Shown: positions 8,839-15,409 of the stretch, one piece after another
How the letters are laid out: each line of letters opens with the position of its first letter
Position numbering within the stretch: the first letter of the stretch is position 1
Translations under genes and position numbers: made by a program
The notes under the pieces: model-generated
The model's input: the letters and a program-made list of their open reading frames with translations, nothing else
Database searches by the model: none
Told to the model about the DNA's origin: nothing
Source: Mycoplasmoidaceae bacterium
GTDB lineage: Bacteria; Bacillota_I; Bacilli_A; Mycoplasmatales; Mycoplasmoidaceae
DNA: 15,409 bases
Direction: 5' to 3'
Assembly: GCA_024427265.1 (NCBI GenBank)
Contig: JAKSVP010000018.1
Span: 1 to 15,409, forward strand

Positions 8839-9159
8839 TTAAGCTGCAATTTCTTTTTCGGCTGGTGTTCAGTTTACAAGTTTTTCAATTAATATTGTCG
8901 TGTGGAATAAATTGTCTTTCTTAGAATAATATGTTCTTAGTTTGCCTTCAACAATAACTCTGCATCCAGGGTTAGCTTCAATTATTTTTGCAAGTTGAGC
9001 AGCAAGCGGTCTGTTAGCATAAGCAGAGAAAGAATTAACAGATTTAAATTTGTTAAATACTCTTTCTTGCTTAATATTTAAGAAGTATCCACCTTCTTCT
9101 TTATTTTTTCCTCAAGAACTTCTTGTTACAGTTCCTTCAAGTATAACTTTGTTTAGCAT
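8839..9159 (-). CDS. Short single-stranded DNA-binding (SSB/OB-fold) protein
   Basis: The 106-residue protein opens with MLNKVILEGTVTRSSWG, the typical first strand of bacterial SSB (MlNkviLiGrlt). It continues with a strand-rich middle (FLNIKQERVF, SFSAYANRPLAAQLAKII) and GCRVIVEGKLRTYYSKKDN, matching the SSB segment that normally reads GdlV.veGrlqtrsye. It is therefore a single OB-fold expected to bind single-stranded DNA. It ends at EKLVNWTPAEKEIAA with no acidic C-terminal tip (DDDIPF type) and no low-complexity linker, so it is much shorter than standard SSB (~150-180). The main ssb usually lies between rpsF and rpsR, so this may be a second, truncated paralogue. ATG 9159 has AGAGGA about 6 nt upstream. 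It is the first gene of the ssb-thrS-HAD unit. Confidence 0.8.
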
Positions 9160-9175
9160 ATTTTGTCCTCTTTAT

Positions 9176-9200
9176 ATATTATTTTTTTTATAAATAATAT
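9176..9200 (-). other. AT-only inverted repeat in the ssb leader
   Basis: A perfect 9-bp inverted repeat (ATATTATTT and AAATAATAT, 7-nt loop) lies in the predicted leader of the ssb transcript, just upstream of its ribosome-binding site. All pairs are A-U, so the RNA hairpin would be weak and chance is a real possibility in such AT-rich DNA. Confidence 0.3.
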
Positions 9201-9226
9201 CATAATTATAGTTAAATATTTTATGT

Positions 9227-9256
9227 AATATAAAAATATTTATATTTTTATGTCAA
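9227..9256 (-). promoter_or_regulatory. Promoter of the ssb-thrS-HAD operon
   Basis: Minus strand: a perfect TTGACA (9251-9256), an 18-nt spacer and TATATT (9227-9232). Predicted start near 9220, giving a leader of about 60 nt that includes the AGAGGA site. This is the only full-consensus -35 I found in the window. Confidence 0.65.
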
Positions 9257-9271
9257 ATGAAGGATTTGGTC

Positions 9272-9277
9272 TATAAT
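9272..9277 (+). promoter_or_regulatory. -10 box for the tsaC-transporter operon
   Basis: A perfect TATAAT, predicting a start near 9284 and a leader of only about 14 nt with no Shine-Dalgarno before the ATG at 9298. A second -10-like word (TATATT, 9283-9288) would make the transcript leaderless. The -35 region is poor. Confidence 0.45.
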
Positions 9278-9292
9278 GAATATATATTCATT
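9275..9292. promoter_or_regulatory. 18-bp perfect palindrome, candidate operator
   Basis: AATGAATATATATTCATT is an exact palindrome that begins inside the TATAAT box and spans the predicted start of the tsaC operon, in the 138-bp divergent region between ssb and tsaC. A dimeric protein bound here would block the plus-strand promoter. No regulator gene is adjacent. Confidence 0.4.
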
Positions 9293-9297
9293 AAAGT

Positions 9298-9849
9298 ATG
9301 CAAATATTTTCAAAGACTCAAATCAATGAAATTGCTTTAGCTTTAAAGTCTGGTAAGGCTGCAGTTTTACCAACAGACACCGTATGAGCAATTGTGAGTC
9401 TTAATGAAGCTCAAATATATACTATCAAACATAGAGCACTAGAAAAGAAGGTATCAAGATTTGTCGCATCTGTAGAGGAGATTGGTCTGCCTTCTTTTTT
9501 AGAAGATGTGATTAAAGAGTATATGCCTGGAGCATTAACTATTGTCTGAAAAGACTTAAGTTATCGTATTCCAGATTGCTCATACATCATGGATTTAGTT
9601 AAACTAACAGGTCCTCTATATCAATCATCCGCCAATATATCCGGAAAGCAACCAATTGCGTTTTCCCAACAAGCGTTTATTGAATTTAAACAATTCTTAG
9701 ATCGGATAGTGATCGTTGACAATGCGCCATATGAACCATTTTGTCAACAACCATCAACAATTATTAACTTAGATTCTATGACTGTCGTCAGGGACGGACC
9801 AATAGATGGCAATGAAATTATTAACAAAATTAAAGAAAGGAAACACTAA
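9298..9849 (+). CDS. tsaC: Threonylcarbamoyl-AMP synthase (TsaC/YrdC family)
   Basis: This enzyme condenses L-threonine, bicarbonate and ATP into threonylcarbamoyl-AMP, the donor for t6A37 in tRNAs that read ANN codons. The 183-residue protein (TGA as Trp) is a lone YrdC domain, without the C-terminal Sua5 domain. Family signatures: AVLPTDTVWAI (22-32, usually PTDTVYGL), the KxR pair Lys44/Arg46 in IKHRALEKK, MPGALTIVW, and SSANISGKQP (110-119, Asn113). The loop between the PGALT and SSANISG blocks is compact, so the protein is slightly smaller than most. ATG 9298 starts directly at PxxFS-like sequence MQIFSKTQ, with no Shine-Dalgarno and a very short leader. The next gene starts 3 nt after its stop, so it is co-transcribed with the transporter genes. 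Confidence 0.9.
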
Positions 9850-9852
9850 ACC

Positions 9853-12612
9853 ATGAAAATCAGATCATTATTTGCAAAACCTCTAGTTAAAGATATCATT
9901 ACAAGCACATGCCTAATCGGAGCATCTGCAGGTGTAATTTTTGGTGTTTCTGCGGGTATGTTCAAAATTAGATATATGAAGTTAGAAGGTGCTGAAGAAA
10001 GATTGGCAGCTTACAATGCTCATAACTATACTTCAGAAAATATTTTTTCTGCTTGGAATATGAATGGTGGCAAAACACCTGATGGTAAAACCATCCCAAG
10101 TGTTCCGTTGCCTAGATACCAATCCATTAAAGATGGTGAAGGGCTTAAATGATGGCATTCTTTACACGGTGACAATGCAAAACCTCTTTATGACGACCCA
10201 AACCTAGGCCGTAATTTACAAATTGATAAGCCTGAAGGTGATCCAACATATGATGCTTATCAACAAAGATACGACTATGGTTGTATTGTAATTGATGGTG
10301 CTACTCACACAACTATGGATAGATCTTTTAATCAATCGTTATACCAAGGTTTGGTTGATTTTATTCACAATGAAAAATGTGACCATTGTGATCCAGAAAC
10401 AGGAAGTGACCCTAAAAAGCAATTAATTGCTAAGGCATTTAAACCATCACAAGATAACACAACTGACTTCATTAATACATATGTTTCTGCCATGAAAGGT
10501 TATGATGTTCTTGGTTTAGCTGGTTTTAACCATGCTACACCATTAAATGCAATGATGATTCATAAAGATAAGGACGATAAAACAGCAGAACCACTAGCTT
10601 CTAATGCTGATCCAGAAATTAATAAAATTGCTAATAGTACAGCATTTGTGTTGTTGGATTCAAATGTTAATAGTAACCAAAACGTTGCCTCAGTTCAATT
10701 TAGAGCTGATCAACCAGGTTTCTTAGCCGCTCTAGCTGCTTGCCAATACCTTTACAACAATTTAGAAGTTTATCACAAAAATCATGAAGATTTATCTGTT
10801 GCTGCCTTTGGTGGTGTTGCTATCCCGACAGTTACAATTTATATTGGTGGTTTCCAAAGAGGTGTTGAGTTCTTCAACAATAAAATTTTGTTGAGCGCTA
10901 TTGAAGGACGAATTAGAGGATCTGGTGGACCATATTATTATTTTGCTGGTGTTCCTGAACATTGAGAACATGATTATGATAAAGTTCGTTATGATACTTT
11001 CATGCAATTATTGAAATTTAGTAAATACAAAGAAGAAATCGAACAAATTAAGAACGATCCAACATTGCAAACACCAATCGAAAAACAGACTAAGTATCGT
11101 GATTTATACGAACAAAATATGTATGACGAGTTCTCTATTAAAATGATTAAATTAGGTGATTTTGATACTCACTTTACTGGAACATTTTCAGCTGGTGACG
11201 CTATTGGTATAACAAAACAATATCTAAATAGAGGAGCATCTGCTATCATTGCGGTGGCCGGACCTCAATCACTTGATGCTGCACAAGAAATTCAAAACCA
11301 AAACTCTAAGGCATTTGTTATTGGCGTCGACTCTGCAATGGAAGATGGTGACTATCAGAGATATCACAAAGGATGCAGCGAATCTACTAAAGGTCAAAGA
11401 ATAGAAAGTGACCCATATGTTGACAGATCCGTTTTAGATGATGGCAGTTTCTCCGAAGAAGCCAATGCTATCATTAAATTCTCAGGTGTTAAAGACATTA
11501 GATCGGTTTCAAACAAAATTACAAGGCTTTGTGCCGAAGGAAAAAACTGAGATGTCAGTGCCGAACCGTGAGAACACACTTATACTGAGGATTGAAGTGA
11601 TGCTCATATTTTAAATAAGGATGATGTTGAATATACAACCGATTCATCAACTGAGGCAAAAAAAGTAACTATTACAAAATTGAAATCCACAGCTTCATTA
11701 GACAATGTTACAAAATTAATAATTCCTAATGAATGGATTCCAACTGATGTTGCACAAACTGAACCAATATACTATGGTAGTATTGTTTTTGATGAAGGAT
11801 GTTTTGATGGAAAACTAAACAGTGTTGAAAGTATTAGATTTGATGCTAGCAATTTAACTTTTAAAAAGAATTCATTTAAAATGGGTGTAGGCGTTCCAGG
11901 AATAAATTATCTTGAATTCAAATCTCTTGTAAATGATGAAGATATAACTATTGATGATGGTGCCTTTGAAGGCTGATATGCAATTAAAACCGGAAAACTA
12001 CGGTTCACATCAGCGCTTGTTAATACTAGTGAAAAAAGAACTATTTCTAACAAGCTTGGAGCAAAAGGTTTGCAAGAGTGGTTCCAAATAGCGCCTAGTC
12101 CATATAAATCAGTTGGCACAACTGGTTTCCAAACATGTTCTAATATTTTAAATGGTTTAATTTCTATTTCTTGAGATGGATTCATTCCAATGATACAAGC
12201 ATTAAGCCATCTTGCATTTAATATCATTGGTCTTGAACCTCAAGCAAGTTTATCAGAAACATGAAGACAAGCAGCAAATTGATATTTTGAAGAATTACCA
12301 CAACAAATTAAAAGAGAAATAGACAAAGAATATCTCGATAATGCACCTACTTTAAGTTCGTTTTTAACATATAACAAAAAATACACAAAGGATGAAGGCG
12401 AACATAAAAAAGGTGAACAAACAATTTACTATAAAAACTATAACCATACTATGGGTATTTTAGGAAAGTTGTTAGATTCAACTCAATTGTCTTTCTCTAA
12501 AGATATGTCACTTATTCCTGATGGAAAAGGTGGCTTCAAAATAATGGATGATGCTAATACATCGATGACTATCCTTGATTGATTAGATTACAACATGTAT
12601 ATGATGAGCTAG
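9853..12612 (+). CDS. BMP/PnrA-like substrate-binding protein with an LRR-like C-terminal segment
   Basis: This is the substrate-binding component of the ABC transporter encoded next, expected outside the membrane and binding nucleosides. It has 919 residues, against ~330-350 for a standard PnrA. Residues ~12-35 form a hydrophobic anchor; Cys20 is present but lacks a proper lipobox (ITSTC). BMP-family motifs follow in order: IVIDGATHTTMDRSFNQS (about 146-162), YDVLGLAGFNHATPLN, NVASVQFRADQPGFLAAL, VAAFGGVAIP, GGFQRGVEFF, then GTFSAGDAIG and KAFVIGVDS near 470-495. Residues ~600-730 resemble BspA-type leucine-rich repeats (LIIPNEWIP, IVFDEGCFDG, SIRFDASNLTF, ITIDDGAFEG). The last ~190 residues are unrecognised, Tyr/Asn/Lys-rich. 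The ribosome site GAAAGGA lies inside the tsaC end. Many TGA codons serve as Trp. Confidence 0.85.
11653..12042 (+). other. BspA-like leucine-rich-repeat segment inside the substrate-binding protein
   Basis: Within the BMP-like protein, about residues 600-730 show a repeating pattern of a short beta strand, an ExxxF or GAFxG turn and an aromatic-rich spacer. Examples are IVFDEGCFDGKLNSVESI, RFDASNLTFKKNSF, YLEFKSLVNDED and ITIDDGAFEG. This resembles LRR_5 (BspA/Treponema type) repeats, which occur on bacterial surface proteins that bind host or other proteins. The boundaries and the family call are by eye. Confidence 0.5.
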
Positions 12613-12624
12613 AAAGGAACAGGT

Positions 12625-14268
12625 ATGAGATTTACTGATTTATTTAAAAAACGCAAATCTGTTCCAACTAAGGCAGATAAGCAAAAGAAAAGAAGCAAAT
12701 TTGCCATTGAAATGAAGAATGTGACAAAGACGTTCTTAGGTGGTAAAATTATTGCGAACTCAAACGTTAACATTAATGTTAAATGAAATGAAATCCATGC
12801 TCTATGTGGTGAAAACGGAGCTGGTAAGTCAACATTAATGTCAATTTTGTTTGGCTTGTATAAACAAGATTCAGGTACAGTTTATGTAGCTGGTAAAAAG
12901 GTGGACTTTAAAAATGCTATGCAAGCAAACAATGCAGGGTTAGGAATGGTTCACCAACACTTTAAACTAGTAATGGCATTTAACTTATTGCAAAACATCA
13001 CGCTTGGTGCAGAAACTACAAAACGCGGTTTATTAGATTATGCTCCTGCAATCGAAAAGATAAATAAGATTTGTAATGAATATGGTTTTAAGATTGATTT
13101 ACATCAAAAAACCTCAGAAGCTACCGTAGGTACTCAACAAAAAGTAGAAATTATAAAACTACTTTATCGTGGTGCTGAAATATTAATCTTCGACGAACCG
13201 ACTGCCGTTTTATCTGATGATGAAATTAAGGGTTTCCTTGATATGCTAAGAACTTTAAAAAAACAAGGAAAGACAATTATTCTAATTTCTCACAAACTAA
13301 ACGAAGTGCTAGATGTTGCAGATACAATTACCGTTTTAAGAAAAGGTGTGACAGTTGGAACTTATCCAAGATCTGAAGTTGATACAGCTAAATTAGTAGA
13401 ACTAATAGTTGGACGTAAAATGATTGAAAACCCTAACTTGTTAAATTTTGAAAACAAGTTATCACCAATTATTAGAATTGAACATATTAGTATGCACAAA
13501 CAAAATGATAAGAACTTGCCTGCCATTGAAGACTTATCATTAACTGTTAATTCAGGTGAAATTGTTGGCATAGCCGGTATTGAAGGAAATGGGCAATCAG
13601 AATTAGCTCTCGCTTTATCAGGCATTCAACATCCAGATAAAGGAAAGATTTTCTTTACTGTTTCGGGCCTTGATGCCGACATCACACACGAAACACCAAA
13701 GATTATTTCTAACTTAGGACTATCGCATGTCCCTGAGGATAGACATAAATATGGTTGTATTTTAGATGAAACTGTAGCGTTCAATTTGATTAGTAATCAA
13801 ATCGATAACAAACTATACAATAGATTTGGTTTCTTAAAAATGAAAGAAATCAACATGAACGCTAACAACCTTTGCACAAAATTTAATGTTTTAGGCGCAA
13901 ACAAAGGTAGAGCTAGATTCAGATCTTTATCTGGTGGTAACCAACAAAAAGTAGTTGTAGCCAGGGAACTGTCTAAACCACACTCAGTAATTGTGTTGGT
14001 TCAACCAACTCGTGGTTTAGATATCGGTGCCATTAACACTATCCATGAATATATTCTTGAAGAATCTAAAAAAGGTAAAGCGGTTATCCTTATATCTTAT
14101 GAATTAGATGAAATCTTGAAAATTGCTTCCAGAGTAGTAGTTATGGATCATGGTAAGATTGTTTACAATGGTCTTAAGACTGATACTGATAGACAAACTA
14201 TCGGTAAATTCTTAATGAGAACAGGTGGAACACCAAAAACCGCACCTGCTATGAAAGGAGGTAACTAA
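12625..14268 (+). CDS. Nucleoside-type ABC transporter ATP-binding protein (two ABC modules)
   Basis: This protein powers import of the substrate delivered by the upstream binding protein. Its 547 residues hold two ABC domains. The first has Walker A GENGAGKST (62-70), a Q-loop VHQHFKLV (109-116), signature VGTQQKVEI (168-176), Walker B ILIFDEP (186-192) and switch His in LISHKLNEV. The second has the degenerate P-loop GIEGNGQSE, signature LSGGNQQKV and Walker B with Gln (LVQPTRGLD), all typical of the sugar/nucleoside ATPase family with one active and one altered site. A ~26-residue basic N-terminal extension (MRFTDLFKKRK...) precedes the first domain, longer than usual. The ATG at 12625 has AAAGGA upstream, and it lies 12 nt after the binding-protein stop. 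The permease start overlaps its stop (TAATG). Confidence 0.93.
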
Positions 14269-15409
14269 TGGCTCTTTTCTCAAACAAATCTGTCAGAAGT
14301 CAGAAGTGACACAACAAATGACAAAAGTTTGTTCATTCTGATGTTAGACAATCGACAACAAAGAAGATTATTGCGACAATTGTATCAATATTAATCGCTT
14401 TCTTTCTTGCTTTAATAATTGCTTGTAGTGTGTGCAACGCTTGAGGAAAATTTGGTGAAGTAATGAAAACAATCTTTGTCTCAGGATTTGCCAACCAAAC
14501 AATATTAAATACTTTGCTAAGCAACATGTGCATCTTAATTGTTGGTGGTTTGGCATTCATCTTTGCATACAAGGCTGGATTATTTAATATTGGAATCTCA
14601 GGCCAAATGGTTGCTGGTGGAACTGTTGGTACAATTATTTGTCACTTAGCTAAGATTCCAGCCGGTGCTAACCAATTTGTTATTATCATTGCTTCAATGG
14701 CAGTAGGTGCCCTTATGGCTGGAATAGTCGGGGCATTGAAGGCATACCTAAGAATAAATGAAGTAGTTTCATCGATCATGTTTAACTGAATTATCTACTT
14801 CATGTCTATTCTTACTTTGTCAATGCTTCCTATTGCTAGAGACTCATCAAATCTTAATACTCTAGCTCCAAACGATAACTTATTATTAAGAATGGATGGC
14901 TTTAGCTGGGTTCCATTAGTTATCTTATCAGTCATTGCTATTCTCTTTGTTGCCGTTATCCTAAACTATACAGTTTTAGGAAGAAAACAAAGAGTAACTG
15001 GTCTAAGCAACTCTGGTGCTTTAGCTGCTGGTTACAATGTAAAAGCTAACCTAATTGCATCTATGGCAATCTCTGGGGCTATCTCTGGTATCCTTGGTGT
15101 TATGCTATATTGTGGTTTTGCCCCTAACATGCCTGTAACAGCAGCTGCTAAAGCAATCCCACAAGAAGGATTCAATGGTATCTCAGTTGGATTGATTTCA
15201 ATGTGTAATCCATTTGCTGCTGTTCCTGTTTCATTGTTCTTCTCAATGGTTAAGACTTCAGTATCAGATTTACAATCATTGGGTATTGACAACCACATCG
15301 CAGATGTAGTCTTTGGTATTGTTGTATATGGTGCTGCTGCAATTACTTTATTCTTAAACATCAAACCATACTGATTAACTCTTGATATCTTTAGAGGCAA
15401 GAACTACAG
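14268..15409 (+). CDS. Nucleoside-type ABC transporter permease (3' end beyond window)
   Basis: The first 380 residues are present. This is the membrane subunit that forms the translocation path with a second permease, expected just beyond the right edge. After a basic, Trp-containing cytoplasmic start (MALFSNKSVRSQKWHNKW), hydrophobic helices follow from about residue 34. Family blocks include AYKAGLFNIGISGQMVAGG, YLRINEVVSSIMFNWI (the NEVVS-type loop contacting the ATPase), LNYTVLGRKQRVTGLS and AAGYNVKANL. These match the BmpC/YufP-like nucleoside permeases (ribose-type branched family). The ATG at 14268 shares a base with the ATPase stop and has a full AAAGGAGGT site at 14254-14262. The ATPase-permease overlap implies coupled synthesis. 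Confidence 0.92.

Noticed and set aside
8819..9220. T-box riboswitch upstream of thrS
   Set aside because: The space before thrS is only 20 nt after ssb, and the ~60-nt ssb leader is too short and lacks a specifier-loop structure or T-box core sequence.
9160..9297. Replication origin or DnaA-box cluster in the AT-rich divergent region near ssb
   Set aside because: No DnaA-box-like TTATCCACA words are seen and dnaA/dnaN are not adjacent; the AT-richness fits ordinary divergent promoters.
1..15409. CRISPR arrays, insertion sequences, tRNA or rRNA genes
   Set aside because: No spaced direct repeats, transposase motifs, terminal inverted repeats or tRNA cloverleaf arms were recognised; nearly all sequence is accounted for by protein genes.

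Overview
This window comes from a wall-less mollicute of the Mycoplasma type (genetic code 4). Nearly every gene is broken by in-frame TGA codons at tryptophan positions, and each becomes a full-length recognisable protein once TGA is read as Trp. The DNA is AT-rich, genes are tightly packed, and no stretch over 300 bases lacks a gene. The only release factor visible is RF1, which fits UGA being a sense codon. I cannot name the species from sequence alone.

Left part (1-9159, all minus strand; read right to left for transcription). A strong divergent promoter near 9227-9256 drives a short SSB-like gene, thrS and a degenerate HAD-family gene (9159 to 6208). A second promoter at 6189-6217 drives rpmE, followed by a bulged hairpin, then prfA and prmC (RF1 and the enzyme that methylates its GGQ glutamine); this resembles the Firmicute rpmE-prfA-prmC cluster. 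Next come an APC-family amino acid permease, a 561-residue membrane-anchored coiled-coil protein resembling EzrA, and the 5' part of rpsL, which runs off the left edge. Hairpin terminators separate prmC/permease, permease/EzrA-like and EzrA-like/rpsL.

Right part (9298-15409, all plus strand). A single apparent operon starts with a TsaC/YrdC-type threonylcarbamoyl-AMP synthase (t6A tRNA modification). It continues with a large BMP/PnrA-like substrate-binding protein, a double-module nucleoside-type ABC ATPase and the first permease of the same transporter, cut by the right edge. The genes are separated by 3 nt, 12 nt and a 1-nt overlap. The transporter most likely imports nucleosides, which mycoplasmas cannot make de novo.

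Most interesting points: the substrate-binding protein carries an apparent BspA-like leucine-rich-repeat segment; ThrRS keeps its editing-domain fold but appears to have lost all four editing residues; the HAD protein has lost most catalytic residues; and an 18-bp perfect palindrome sits on the start region of the tsaC-transporter operon. Two minus-strand genes seem to start as leaderless mRNAs from a TATAAT placed in the T-tract of the preceding terminator.
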